The position numbers and the translations under genes are program-made. Below the pieces are notes generated by a model. It was not told the DNA's origin. It searched no databases and saw nothing but the letters and a program-made list of their open reading frames with translations. A stretch of DNA of 64,000 nucleotides from Heterohyrax brucei (Eukaryota > Chordata > Mammalia > Hyracoidea > Procaviidae), in NCBI GenBank assembly GCA_028571685.1, contig CM053156.1:84075049-84139048 (forward strand). Reading direction: 5' to 3'. The first letter of the stretch is position 1, and the number at the start of each line of letters is the position of its first letter. This document shows, piece by piece, positions 32,485-43,761 of the stretch.

Positions 32485-32645
32485 GAGTCTTTGGGTAGTG
32501 TAAACCATTAAGCACTTCATGAACTGAAAGAAAGACCTGGAAATCAGCTTCTGAAAGTCCACAGCCTTGAAAACTCTTTGGAGCACAGTTCTATACTGCA
32601 CACATGGGGACCCAGTGAGTCAGAATTGGCTCGACCTCACCTGCT
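32485..32645 (+). mobile_element. AfroSINE, long variant
   Basis: 'gtctttgggtagtgtaaaccattaagcact', 'gacctggaaatcagcttctgaaagtccacagccttgaaaac', 'cacatggggacccagtgagtcagaattggctcgac'. Full body and end. Confidence 0.9.
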
Positions 32646-33324
32646 TTTTAATTGAACATCTACCATGTATGGCCCAATTCCAGGGCTGGACAGTAAGCTC
32701 ACGTTACCCCAGGGGAAGCTCAGACACCCTATTACTAGGTGATGTGCTGGCAGCAAGGATGAAGGTCTGAGAAGAAATCTATGGGAGAGGACAGCAGGAA
32801 GAAAGACAGGCAGACAGGCTTCATGGAGGTGGGGAACTCTGAATTGGGTCCTGAAGAACACTCTTCTTTAGGGATGGGGTGGAGAAAGTGAGGGGAGGTC
32901 CAAACGAAGAACAGAGAGGGCAGAGCCCAAGTTTTACAGAGCTCACCCCTCCCCTGTACCTGTTGCTGTCAGTCTGGAGGTGGCCTTCTTACTTCCAGGC
33001 TCTGAGTTTTAACTTCTGTCCCTTTCCACCTCTGGCTTGTAAACCCTATGGCTTATCTCTTCCTTGACATCTTTGGGCAGATAATGCAGTAACTACACCT
33101 GCCATGTCTCCTACTCTATGCAACTACTCATTGACAGCCCAGAAATAAGCAGCCTGGAGCATCACCTTGCTTGATCTCAGCCTCACTTGGGCCTTTTGTG
33201 ACCCTATGGGACAGGTCTGCTGTCTTAGGGAGGAGAAGACCCAAGGTGTCATTCTGATCAAGTCTTTACATCTGAGAGGCACAACCACTTCTGCCTTGGT
33301 ATTTATTAAGAGGCATGCTTTGTG
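32646..33324. other. no gene; possible L2 remnants
   Basis: G-rich and C-rich stretches at 32760-33070 with several short frames and no family signature. Confidence 0.4.
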
Positions 33325-36110
33325 ACTGAAAGAATTCCCCTTGATAACGGGAACTGGACAAGGATGCCCACTCTGACTGCTTCTATTCAGCATTGTAGTA
33401 GAGATTCCAGCCAGAAATTAGACTAGATAAAGAAATAAGGGGCATCTGCATCAGCAAAGAAGAAGTAAAAATCACTTATTTGCAAATGATATGATTGTAT
33501 ATGCAGAGAATCCTAAAGAATCCATAAGTAAACTGCTGAAACTAAGAGTTCAGCAAAGTATCCAAATATAAGTATAAACATAAGTAAATGAGTAGAATTC
33601 CTTTACAGTAACAAAGATCATTAAAAGAAGAAATCACCAAATCAATACCATTTACTATAGCCCCTAAGAAGACAAAATACCTAGGAATAAATCTAACTAG
33701 AGAAGTCAGATACCTGTACAGTGAGAATTACAAGACTATACTGGAAGAAACCAAGAGATTTACATAAATGGAGAACTATTCATGGATAGGAAGACTTAAC
33801 ATTGCGAAAAAATGTCTGTTTTACCCAAAGCGATCTACATATACAATGCAATCCCAATACAAATTCCAGTGTCATTTTTTAAGGACAGGAAGAATCAAAA
33901 TCACTAACTTTGTTTGGAAAGGGAATAAATCCCAGATAAGTAAAGCACTACTGAAGAAGAGGAACACAGTGGAAGGCCTCACACTACCCTACCTTAGAAC
34001 CTATTACACTGCCACAGTAGTCAAAACAACCTAGTACTGGTTAAAAAAATAAAAGAGAGAGAGAGAGACCAATGGATCAGAATTAAGATCCCAGAAATGT
34101 CACCACCCTTTTACAAACAGCTGCTATTCAACAAAGGCCTAATACTGTAAACTGGGGTAAAAGCAGTCATTTTAACAAATGGTGTAGGCAAAAATGGATA
34201 CCCCACAGCAAAAAATTGAAAAAAGACCCATATCTCACACCTTACACAAAAGCTAACTCAAAATGGATCAAAGACCTAAATATTAAACCTAAAACAACAA
34301 AGATCATGCAAGAAAAAATACAGTCAACAATGGAAATTCTGATGCACAGATTTTAAAATCTGACAAAGTATGACCAACAGAAGAGAACATAGATAAATAG
34401 GAACTACTAAGAATCAAACACTTCTGCTCATCCAGAAACTAGCAAATGAGTCAAAAGACCATCTACAGAATGGGAAAAATATTTGGCAGCTACATGTTGG
34501 ACTGACATCTGACCTCCATAATCTACAAGGTACTGGTAAATGTCAACAAGAAAACGGTAAATACACGTTTAAGTGATGGGCAAAGGAGATGGACTGACAC
34601 TGCAGCAAAGAGGAGATCCAGGCAGCCAAAAGGCACATGAGGAAATGCTTATGATCATTAAATCAAAATTACAGTGAAATATTATCTCACCCAACAAGGT
34701 TGGCCATAATCCAAAAAACAAAACAACAAACGCTGGAGAGGCTATGGAGAGATCAGAACTCTCCTGTGTTGCTGGTGGCATTGCAAAATGGTAGAAAGCA
34801 ATTTGGCACTTCCTTAAAAAGCTAGACACAGATGTATCATTTGATCCAGTAATCCCACTGCTCAGAATATATCCTACAGAATCAAGGGATGTCACACAAA
34901 CAGACCCATGCACACAAGTGTTTATTGCAGCACAGTCCACAATAGCAAAGAGATGGAATTAACCCAAATGCCCATCAGCAGATGAATGGATAAACCAACT
35001 ATGGTATGTATACTCAATGGAACACTATACAGTGTTAAAGAACAATAACGATTTTAGGAAGTATCTTGTAACCTAGTTTCAGTTGGAAGACATTATGGAG
35101 AGTGAGATCAGTCAGCGGCAAAAGGAAAAATATTGTATGAGACTCCTACTATAAGGACTTAAAAATAGACTTATGTACAGAAGAAAAGAGTCTTTGATGG
35201 GTACAAGAGTGGGGAGGGAGGGAGAGGGTTGGTCACAGATTAGATAGTTGACAGAAATTTTGTTAGATGAAAACACTGACAACACACAGCAGAAAGTAGA
35301 TCAACTTAACTAGACTACACCATAAACTGAAAACTCTTCTAATGTCAACCCAATATTGCAAGGATAGAGTAGCAGGGGTAAGTCTGGGGGCCATGCTCTT
35401 GGGGGACATCGAGGCCAGTTAGCATAACTATCCTATTGCTAGTTATGAGTCTTCTGCACTCCACATTGATGAGTGGGGTCTGAGGTCTTAAAAGCTAGCA
35501 AGCTGCCATCTGAGGTACACCAAATGGGCCCAACTCATCCAAAACAGATGATCACCAAAAACAACACAGATGCAAGGAATAAAGAGCTCAGGAGACAGAA
35601 GGACCCATGTGAGACTATACCAACAAGTGACCAGAAGAACCAGATGTGTCTGACCACCACCAAAGACAGCCATGATGAGCCACACAATGCTGAGTCCCTG
35701 TGGCAACATGAGAAAAAGAGGAGTGCAGCTCAAGAACTGTACTAAAAGACCACCACAACTGATGGTCCCCTGGGTTCATGGCCCCTAGACCTGCTGCTGT
35801 CACTGACCAGAAAACACTACTGAGGTCCACTCTTTGGACAAGAATGGACTGGACTCAGGGACACAATGTAACCATATGGTGTGTGTACTTTACGGTTCTA
35901 TGCATTTATAGGAGGCTGTCCTACTGGTCTCTTTCTAGATGGGAGGGGAGAAGGTGGGGAATAGGAGCTTATTAAGAGGATACTAGAAGTATAGAATGAA
36001 AAGGAGGAGTGTGCTATCCCTGGGCAAGCAGAGCTAAAGGAGCTGCAGATAGACGGGCATGCAAAATTAATTTGAATCGTATACTTTTTGCTTAAACACA
36101 CACACACAGC
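33325..36110 (+). mobile_element. L1 LINE, 5'-truncated (2.8 kb)
   Basis: It begins inside the reverse transcriptase part of ORF2 and runs through the C-terminal part and the 3' UTR to 'gggcatgcaaaattaatttgaatcg' and a CA-rich end. It aligns in order with 45700-48594. The RT motif C region reads FANDM instead of FADDM, and a (GA)n run at 34045-34063 sits in the former coding part. The only sizeable sense frames are 33768-34034 and 35473-35745. It is not functional. Confidence 0.95.
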
Positions 36111-36194
36111 AAAAGAGGTGCACTCCGCCATCAGACAGCCCCACTTAGAATTCTAACTCTGCCACCTAATTGAAGTCTTAGTGCTCTCCTCAGG
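36111..36194. other. short unassigned stretch after the L1 CA tail
   Basis: It holds the tail-adjacent sequence after the (CA)n run at 36095-36110. Confidence 0.4.
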
Positions 36195-36320
36195 AAAATG
36201 AAAATAAAAAATTAATCCCTGGGCATCTGTTCTAAATGAGATAATATTTGGTGAGGACCCCTCATGATGTCTGGCATATAATAAGGGCTTGATAAATGTT
36301 AGCATTTATTTCCTCTTCTT
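36195..36320 (+). mobile_element. MIR SINE fragment
   Basis: 'taaatgagataatatttggtgagg' and 'gtctggcatataataagggcttgataaatgttagcatttatt' are the 3' half of MIR. Confidence 0.8.
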
Positions 36321-36934
36321 TTTCCCGTAGCCTTTAAACCTGTACCAAGAAGCTGCAGAGATTACATGAGCCTGAACATAACTGAACACAGTTAGCTCTC
36401 TGTTTTGGAATTCGAGCTGTGATCATTACTTGGAGGATAATGTTTAGATCTTACGGATGAACATTATCCTGTACATTTCATTTTACTTTATCTATGGATG
36501 CTATTAAATGAAGTTTAACGATAAAAGCATTTTGAAAGCAACTTGTTCTTCCGTAACCATGCAGGCTCTAGAGTCCTGAGAATTTCAACGGACAGAGCAC
36601 GTGAAGACAGACTGGCAAGACACAACTGACCCCCCACTCCCACCTGCTGCCCGGTTTCCACTGAGGCTAAGCCCACGTGTTCTTCAGTGCTCTTCTCTCT
36701 TGCTCTCACCCACAGGTCCTCCTTAGGATGTAGTTACTAAGAAGTCACTCACATGTCAGGTTTCAGGGCATCTCCTCCTCACTTTGCGAAGCTGAGCACC
36801 TGCGTTCCCACAGTGGCTCCTATGGTGGTCCTAACATTTTCCATCAACCCTCTAGGCCAACACATGGTAGACTTCAGGGGCGAAGTCTATGAAGTCACAC
36901 TCCAGGGATCTACAGCCTGGCTCAGCTTCCTTTT
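36321..36934. other. low-repeat sequence
   Basis: Short frames on both strands only. No domain recognised. Confidence 0.45.
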
Positions 36935-37110
36935 AATTGTGTAACCTCAAGCAGGGTACCAACCTCTCCAGGCCTCAAAGTCTTGGTCTATAATAATAAT
37001 GGTTCCATCTCAGACCTGTGCGAGGATTCAACGAGCTGAAATTTGCAAATATTTCCAGCATAGCTTGGCACTGAGTGAGTGTGCAAACATCAGCCATTAG
37101 GATTTCTGAC
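36935..37110 (+). mobile_element. MIR SINE
   Basis: 'gtgtaacctcaagcagggtacc', 'ctccaggcctcaaagtcttgg', 'gtgcgaggattcaacgagctg' and 'agcttggcactgagtgagtgtgc' follow MIR from the core to the 3' end. Confidence 0.8.
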
Positions 37111-37121
37111 TACTGTCTCCT

Positions 37122-37305
37122 GTAGTGAAACTCTGGTGGTGCAGTGGGTTAAGTGCTATGTCTGCTAACCAAAAGGTCAGCAGTTCAAATCTGCCAGGCG
37201 CTGCTTGGAAACTCTATGGGGCAGTTCTACTCTAACCTCTAGGGTCACTATGAGTTGGACGCAACTTGACAGCAGAGGATTTTCTGTTTGTTTTTTTTTT
37301 TTAAC
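37122..37305 (+). mobile_element. AfroSINE, well preserved
   Basis: 'aactctggtggtgcagtgggttaagtgctatgtctgctaacc', a near-consensus B-box region 'gcagttcaaatctgcc', 'gggcagttctactctaacc', 'gagttggacgcaacttgacagc', and a T-rich tail (about 13 T). One of the best preserved copies in the window. Confidence 0.97.
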
Positions 37306-37310
37306 CTCCT

Positions 37311-37640
37311 ATAGGGGTGGTGGTTGCTTGGTGGTAGAATTTATAGTACCTGCGTGGGAAACTCAAGTTTGACTCCCAACCACTGTAGCTCCTGCCTGTT
37401 AGCACAGGATTGTGTGCTGCTAAGATGCTGGATGGGTTTCAGCGAACTTTCAGACTAGGAAGAAAGGCCCAGTGATCTGCTTCTGAAAATCCACCAGCGA
37501 AAACCTTGTAGATCTCAAGAGTCTGATGAGCAGCCAATGATGGCAATGCTGCAGAACTGCACAGTTTCATCCCATCATGCATGGCAATGCCACAGTCGCC
37601 GTGACTCAGGACCCACTCAGTGGCAGCTAACAACAACGTT
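37311..37640 (+). mobile_element. tRNA-Gly-headed SINE with RTE-like tail, nearly full length
   Basis: The head 'ggtggtggttgcttggtggtagaatt' resembles tRNA-Gly, with an A-box in 'tggtggtagaa' and a B-box-like stretch in 'caagtttgactccc'. The body has 'ggatgggtttcagcgaac', 'ctaggaagaaaggcccagtgatctgcttctgaaaatcc'. The end 'gtcgccgtgactcagg..cagtggcagctaacaacaac' is RTE-like. The tRNA isotype is inferred from similarity by eye. Fragments occur at 7782-8175, 20665-20885 and 54840-55245. Confidence 0.8.
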
Positions 37641-37840
37641 TTCTGAGGGGATATCTCCAAAAGCAATCATTTCTGCTTCTTAGCCCAAGGATAGTCCCTG
37701 TGTTCAGAAGGCCTCCAGGCCCAAAGAAAAGATTCGACACAGCCTCTTACATTGTGTTAATCACAATGCTGCCTTTGTTAACATGCTACAAAGGATGCTC
37801 AGGGTGGGGACAATCAAAGTTGAACCTGGGTGGTCTAGAT

Positions 37841-38030
37841 CAGAGAGTGACCAATGTTTTCTAAAAAGGGTGAGATAATAAATACTTCAGGCTTTGCAAC
37901 ATGGTCAATGTTACAATTATTCAGCTCTGCCATAGTGGGACATCAGAGCAGCCACAGACAGGAAGTAAGCAAATCTGTGTCCCAGTAAAACTCTATTTAC
38001 TAAAACAGGCCTTGGGCCACATGGACGCCG
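37841..38030 (+). mobile_element. hAT-type transposon, left part
   Basis: 'cagagagtgaccaatgttttctaaaaaggg', 'aataaatacttcaggctttgcaacatgg', 'ttcagctctgcc', 'gtaaaactctatttac' and 'ggccttgggccac'. The target duplication is gtctagat (37833-37840) before the element and ctctagat (38744-38751) after it, 7 of 8 matching and fitting the known hAT preference nTCTAGAn. It is split by an LTR. Confidence 0.9.
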
Positions 38031-38713
38031 TCACATCTAGTGCTACTATAACAGAAATGCCCCGAGTAGGTGGCCTTAACAAAGAGAAGTTTATTCTCTC
38101 ACAGTCTAGTAAGTTATAAGTCTAAATTCATGGCATCCACTCCAGAGGAAGGCTTTCGCTGTGTTGGCTCTGGAGGAAGATCCTTATCATCAGTTTCTCC
38201 TTGGTCTGGGAGCATCTCAGCACAGGAACCCCAGGTCTAAAGGATGTACTCAGCTCCTGACACTGCTTTCTTCATGGTGTGACATCACTGCATCTCTCTG
38301 CTCACTTCTGTCTTTTTATATCACTGAAGAGATTGGCTTAAGACACTATCCAATCTTGTAGACCTCATCAATATAACTGCTGCTAATTCATGTTCAGGAA
38401 ACCCTGCTTCCATCGTGGTTAAGTGCTACATCTGCTGTCCAAAAGGTCAGCAGTTCAAATCCTCCAGGCATTCCCTGGAAACTCTATGAGGCAGTTCCAC
38501 TCTGTCCTATAACGTCACTATGAGTTGGAATCAACTCCATGACAGAGGGTTTGGTTTTCTGGCTTTTAATCCATCTTATTCAATCACAGTATTAGAATTT
38601 ACAACACATAAAAAAATTCCGTCAGATGACAAAAAGGTGGACAATCATACAATATTGGGAATCACGGCCCAGCCAAACTGACATCTTAGGGTGGAATGAT
38701 TTCAGACAATGAC
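38031..38713 (-). mobile_element. solo LTR, ERVL-MaLR-like, inside hAT element
   Basis: Antisense copy of the LTR family at 39074-39583 and 242-722: 'catctagtgctactataacagaaatgcc', 'ctggaggaagatccttatcatcag', 'gggagcatctcagcacagg', 'acaatattgggaatcacggcccagcc'. It carries an AfroSINE at 38395-38566. Confidence 0.85.
38395..38566 (+). mobile_element. AfroSINE inside LTR
   Basis: Full-length sense SINE: 'gtggttaagtgctacatctgctgtcc', 'gcagttcaaatcctcc', 'gtcactatgagttggaatcaactcc', and a T/G-rich tail. It is the innermost layer of a three-level nest. Confidence 0.95.
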
Positions 38714-38743
38714 CAACCCCAGACTGTAGTTTGGTAACCCCTG
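38714..38743 (+). mobile_element. hAT-type transposon, right part
   Basis: 'caaccccagactgtagtttggtaacccctg' is the terminus of the hAT element, matching 'cgtagtttgccaattcctg' at the end of the copy at 12850-13061. Confidence 0.9.
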
Positions 38744-38811
38744 CTCTAGATCTCTGCCCTAATACAGAGATCTGAATAATTTACCTTCACTGAGCTCTCC
38801 TACATAAAATA

Positions 38812-39073
38812 ACCTCCATTCGGACTCAACTTGGGGACGCAGAATGATGCAGGTGGTGTGTGTACTTTATAATTTAATATATATGAGGCTGTCCTACTGG
38901 TTTTGTTTTAGAGGGCAGAGGAGAGAGTGGAGAGGAGGGGGCAAGTGTTGGCTGAGTGGATACTGGAAGTAAAGAGTAGAAAGGAAGAATGTGCTGTCAC
39001 AGCGTAAGGAGGGCAGAGAGAGTTGCAGAGAGGCAGGTGCTTGGGGTTTTATATGGCAAACTGAGTTGGATGG
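38812..39073 (+). mobile_element. L1 3' end, split by an LTR (left part)
   Basis: It parallels 58845-59140: 'gcagaatgatgcaggtggtgtgtgtactttat', 'gaatgtgctgtcacagcg', 'atatggcaaactgagttgga'. The homology continues after the LTR at 39584 ('gtaagttttgacttaatcacaa'). Confidence 0.9.
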
Positions 39074-39583
39074 TGTCATGGGTTGAATTGTGTCCCCCAA
39101 AAAATATGTGCAGCATATGGCTGGGATATGATGCCCAGTATCTTGGGACTGTCCTCCATTAAACTGTATGTTAAAGGATTAGGGTGGGGCTGTAAATTCC
39201 TGCATAGGATTACTTCCTTGCTCTGCTGTAGGGGGAGTTTCCCTGGAGTATGGCTTGCCCCACCCTTAATCCTTTTCAGCCTGCAAGAGATAAAAGGAAA
39301 GAGAAACAAAGAGAATTGGGAACCTCGTTACCATCAAGAGAGCAGCACCGGGAGAAGAGCACGTGCTTCAGACCTGAGGTTCCTGTGCCAAGATGCTCCC
39401 TGGACAGAGACTGATGCAATACTGGACTTTCCCACAGAGCCGACAAGAGGAAAGCCTTCCCCTGGAGTGGACACCCTGAATATGGACTTGCAACCTACCG
39501 GACTGTGTAAGAATAAACCTTCCTTTGTTAAAGCCATCCACTCTGTGGTATTTCTGTTAGAGCAGCCCTAGCTGACTAAAACA
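39074..39583 (+). mobile_element. solo LTR, ERVL-MaLR-like, inside L1
   Basis: 510 bp, opening tgtcatgggttgaattgtg and closing gctgactaaaaca. The flanks gatgg (39069-39073) and catgg (39084-39088 of the adjoining sequence, i.e. 39584-39588) are a 5-bp duplication with one mismatch, as expected for this class. It contains 'gaataaaccttcctttg' with the AATAAA signal. No provirus interior. The 162-residue plus frame and 67-residue minus frame lie inside the LTR and are not genes. Confidence 0.95.
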
Positions 39584-39640
39584 CATGGTAAGTTTTGACT
39601 TAATCACAATTTTAAAAAATGTCTTAAAGTAAGAGGAAAA
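39584..39640 (+). mobile_element. L1 3' end (right part) and tail
   Basis: 'gtaagttttgacttaatcacaattttaaaaa' completes the L1 interrupted at 39073, matching 'gtaaacttttactcaatcac' at 59131. Confidence 0.85.
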
Positions 39641-40089
39641 AAATCTTTTAAAAAAACTTATATTCCATGTCTCCATGCAGAAGGTCTTTGGCAGGAAGGC
39701 TCTCTGGTTCACAAATGCTGTGATTGTGGTGACGTTTGTCTTTCACTGTCTTCTCCTGGCTCTTGCAGTAGAAGGGGAAGTGACAGTCAGGAGAAAGAAG
39801 AAACTGTTGGCTGAGCACCAGATTTTAACTGAAACCTTCTCCCTAACCCTGATGTCCTGCTGGAATTCTGTACCGTGAGGGATCAGAACACTCTCCTGGT
39901 ACTTTTCTGGAAAGTTACCTGACAATAGCTATTATGCTTGAAACGTAGATTCATTTGGCTCAGTGGACTGACTATTGAGAATCCGTCAACACAGTCAAAA
40001 GCGCTGTCAAATCAGGTTGCATGTGTGAGAGCACTTCTGTAGCACCGTTTAGTGAAGGAAAAACTAGAGACAGCCTGACTGGCCTCCCT
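39641..40089. other. no gene supported
   Basis: The 67-residue plus frame at 39675-39878 has a hydrophobic stretch of about 20 residues followed by a basic run (RRKKK). It has no recognised family and no context, so it is taken as chance. Confidence 0.4.
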
Positions 40090-40490
40090 GTCAGTAGGGA
40101 AATGATTGAATCAATTCTGATAATGAACATACTATGAGATATTATAAAGTTATTTAAAAGAATGAGTTAAATTCTATGACTTGCATGAGATAAATAATGT
40201 AATGTTGCATAGAAAAGAAAAAGTGTAATAGGCATATGATTTCATTTTTTTAAAATACCAAAAAATCCCATGTAGAAAATTCCCTCTATATGTGTGTAAA
40301 GAATACTAACTAGACTACTAAAACTAGTTACCTTGGAGGTTAGGATTAACTTGATGTGGCACATGGCTGGCTGGCACATATAAGCCTTTACTTGATATGT
40401 ATGTGTGTGCTGTTACTCATTGCAGTGAATGGGTATTGCTTTTACAATTTTTACAAAATTAATTCACTGTTGAATTTATTAAAAAATGTT
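40090..40490 (+). mobile_element. old L1 3' UTR fragment
   Basis: 'ttatttaaaagaatgagttaaattctatg', 'gtaatgttgcatagaaaagaaaaag' and 'actagttaccttggagg' fit old L1 3' UTRs of the 'tgctaccttttgtg' type, strongly diverged. Confidence 0.5.
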
Positions 40491-40789
40491 CATACTCCTT
40501 GATTGTTTAGATGTGTTTTAAAGCACATAGTCTTTTCAGTCTTCCTTCAAAGACATAATCCAATGCCAGGATCTATGAAAATATTTCCCAAGGGATCTCT
40601 TCCCATTGAGGGTTCTTCTTTATGCTTTAAGTCTTTCCTTACAAAGAAAGTTTTTCAAAGATGCTGTCTCTGAACACCTTTCACAGGTGCAATGAATAAT
40701 TATCTTGCAAGACTGTATCCTGTTTATGTCAAAGCATCCATCACAAGTCATAGGCTCAGAGTTATCTGCTTGTTTATGTATCTACCATC

Positions 40790-40905
40790 TATTTCTCATA
40801 TTGCAATGTAAGTCCCATGAGGGCAGGGGATATGTCTGCTCTGTCCATTTCTGCATGTCCTAGAAGAATGCCTAGCACACATCAGTAAGTATTTAATGAC
40901 TATTT
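40790..40905 (+). mobile_element. L2/MIR3-type fragment
   Basis: 'ctcatattgcaatgtaagtcccatgagggcaggggatatgtctg' and 'agaatgcctagcacacatcagtaagtatttaatg' match the end of L2/MIR3. Confidence 0.7.
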
Positions 40906-41179
40906 CCAGTTCTTCTCCTTCTTAATTCTTGCTGCACTCTGAAGCCAAGATACTTAGGTTCACAACTCAGCCCCACTATTTGATACCCTTGGGACACAGA
41001 ACAAGTAGCTATTCTCTGAGTCTAAAATTATTCATCTGTACAAAGGGGATGGTATTGGTATGCTGGCAATTTCCTGTCAATTTCTCAGCAAAATTTTGCT
41101 ATCATGTAATATTAAAAATATTGTTAAATAATTTCCTTATTCTATTTGCTTGCTAACTTTGGAATGGGCATTAATATGG

Positions 41180-41302
41180 ATGTCTTCCAGCTGGTGATCA
41201 TGTAAATGGTACAGGACCAGGCAACGCTTCATTCTGTTATACATAAGGCAGCCATGAATCAGAGCTAATGTGACACCAGCTAGTAACAACAACAAATTAG
41301 TA
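41180..41302 (+). mobile_element. RTE/SINE 3' end fragment
   Basis: 'ggtacaggaccaggcaacgcttcattctgttatacataagg' and 'gctagtaacaacaacaaa' are the RTE-type terminus. The 5' part is missing. Confidence 0.75.
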
Positions 41303-41369
41303 TGTAGCTTGCTGTTCATTCCTGCAGGGTTGTGGGAGATTTAAATTAAACATATAAGCATATTCTTTA

Positions 41370-41826
41370 AATTGTTAAAAAGCAAAGATGTCACTTTGAT
41401 GACTAAGGTATGCCTGACCTAGGCCATGGGCTTTGCAATTCACTCAAACATATGCAAACTCTGGACAAAGAATGGTCAAAGGAGAATTGATACAGACTAT
41501 TGAATGGATTTCCAGAAAAACAAACAAATTTGTCTTGGAGACAATAAAGCTAGAATGTTCCTTAGAAGCATTCCTCTCACTTGCTTTGGACACATCATTA
41601 GGAAACCAAATTTCTGGAAAAGATCATAGTTTTTGGCAAACTAGAAGCTCAGTGAAAATGAGGAAATCTCTCCATAAGATGGATTGACATGGTGGTTGCA
41701 ACAAAGAGCTCAAACATACCAATCATTATAAGAATGGGTGAGGACTGGGCAATGTTCCCTTCTGTTCCATGTAGGGTTATTGTGAGTCAGAGCTAACTCA
41801 AAGGAAACTAAGAAGAACAACAACAT
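41370..41826 (+). mobile_element. RTE LINE 3' fragment
   Basis: Sense copy: 'gcaaagatgtcactttgatgactaagg', 'aaacaaacaaatttgtcttgg', 'gattgacatggtggttgcaac', 'gaggactgggcaatgttccc' and the end 'aagaagaacaacaac'. Confidence 0.95.
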
Positions 41827-42381
41827 GTAAGAGCAGTGTACAAATGTTAATCCTTACTCTATTCCACCTGTATTCTATCAGAGCCTAGAACACAGGCTTT
41901 CAAAAATGTAGTAAACTCTCAAACAAATGTTCATTGACACTCCATAAGCAGAACACTGTTTGCCACTCAGGAGGTGGATCCAGGCACCCCTGAAGGCCCA
42001 GCTGTTTCAGGGAAGGCTGCACAGCACCCATCTCAGTAAATAAGCAGTTTTTAAACCAAACACATCTACCTAGTGCAGTGGTCCTGGGAAGCCAAATGGG
42101 GTGGCATCTTTCTCTCCTGCCTTCCCTGAGCTACACCATAGGATTTAATGGTATAACGATGGAAAGTTGCCACTAGTAACTCTCACTTTTAGCTGATAGG
42201 AGATGGGGCCTGCTACTCCAGAGAGTCCACCAGTCACTAAAGAACACAGAGGCAGCTAGTGAGTAAATCTAGTAGTGACTTTACTCCTCTCTTAAAACTA
42301 TGCTTCAGCTCCTGCTAGGGTAACACCAGAGAAATCAGACAGCTAGGGTAACTAGTGTAAAAGAAATCAAACAGCTTCCTG

Positions 42382-43343
42382 ATGGTGCAAGAACAACAGT
42401 CAATAGCTAACCATTTAAAGAAGCAGTTCACCATGGCTGCAGAAAACTTCCAAAATAAAGAAACAAAAAACTTCCCAAATGAAGAAGCCTTTCTGAAATT
42501 CTCAGAGGTTAAGTACAAAAGAATTATGCATAGAGCCCTCCTTGACATTAAGCAAAATGCAGCAGAACAAAATGAAAAATTAAGTAAGCTATTTGAACTG
42601 TTGGAACACCAACAAGCTAAAATCCAGCAGATGAACAATAAAATTACAAAATTAAACAATTCAATCCAAAGTCAAAAGAGCAGGACTGAGGAGACACAAG
42701 CCAGACTTAGTAAGCTTGAGGATAGTGCAACCAGCACCAGCATTTATGTGCAGAAATCAGAGAAAAGAAATAAGAAAAATGAAGAAGCATTAAGAAACAT
42801 GTGGGACTCTATTAAGAGAACTAATCTATGAATAATTAGAGTTTCTAAACAGGGAAGGATAGCTGAAAATATGGACAGTGTTGTTGTAGAGTTGCTGACT
42901 GAAAACTTCCATAAAATTATGGAAGAAGAGAGCATAGATATCCAAGATGTTTATCAAACACCACAAAAACTAGACTCCAAAAGAAAGACACCAAGATATA
43001 TTATAATCAAGCTTAATCAGATGAACCGTAAATAGAGGCTCTTAAAGACAGTGAGACTTATAACAAAGTTAACATACAAAGCAAAGCCATGTAGGCTTTC
43101 ATCTGACTTCTCAGCGAAACAATGTTGATAGGAAGGCAGTGGATGACACATTCACAGCATTGAAAGAGAAAGGCTTCCAACCAAAAATTATATATCATAC
43201 AAAATTGTCTCTCAGTGGTAATTTTAAGTCTCTCAAAGGTAAAACAAAGACATTCACAGATAAATAGAAGCTTAGAGGCTTTGTAAAAACCAAACCAAAA
43301 CTACAAGAAATACTGAAAGAAGCTGTTTGCTTAGAAAAATAAA
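42382..43343 (+). pseudogene. L1 ORF1 remnant (RNA-binding chaperone)
   Basis: ORF1p binds L1 RNA as a trimer. The first 149 codons are open and rich in heptad-like Lys/Glu/Leu/Gln, the coiled coil (residues ~50-120). A TGA at 42829-42831 stands where the family has Arg in the 'NLRIIG' entry to the RRM, so a CGA to TGA change at a CpG is likely. The same frame then continues ~68 codons through the RRM (RIAEN.., 'TPRYIIIKL') to a TAG at 43033-43035. The C-terminal domain follows in broken frames, ending near 'KPKLQEILKEAV'. The total length of ~960 nt is close to a normal ORF1. Confidence 0.9.
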
Positions 43344-43761
43344 AACATCGTGAGTATACTTAGTACAGGACATGGCATCTACAGTCAAAGCTACAATATT
43401 AAAAGAACAGAAACCACTGATTTTAGCACAGAAACTATGACATCATCACACTAAAAAGAGGGATATAACATACTAGGTATAACCCTTTCAGATACAGAGA
43501 AAATTAAAAACAGATGCAGAAATTAAAATCTGGTTTAAACTTAGAATATTAATGGGGATCACAAAGGTAGCCACAAAGCAAAATAACAATATGATATATC
43601 AAAACAAGAAACATAATACAGAAGTCTCTCCAAATATACAACCTACACTAAAAAAGATGAAAGTCAACCCATAAAGAATGACCCGGAACAGAATATTAAC
43701 AGCAACACTGAAAATATCAACAACACAAAAATAAATGCATCGAAGTGATAACACTAAACAC

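Noticed and set aside
37311..37380. Possible tRNA-Gly gene
   Set aside because: The tRNA-like head is followed by a SINE body and RTE-like tail, and conserved arms are decayed. It is a SINE head, not a tRNA gene.
39083..39571. 162-residue plus-strand frame, one of the longest in the window
   Set aside because: It lies wholly inside the LTR at 39074-39583, whose other copies do not keep the frame open.
39675..39878. Small frame with one hydrophobic segment and a basic run, possible micropeptide
   Set aside because: 67 codons is within chance expectation, with no start context, transcript evidence or family support.
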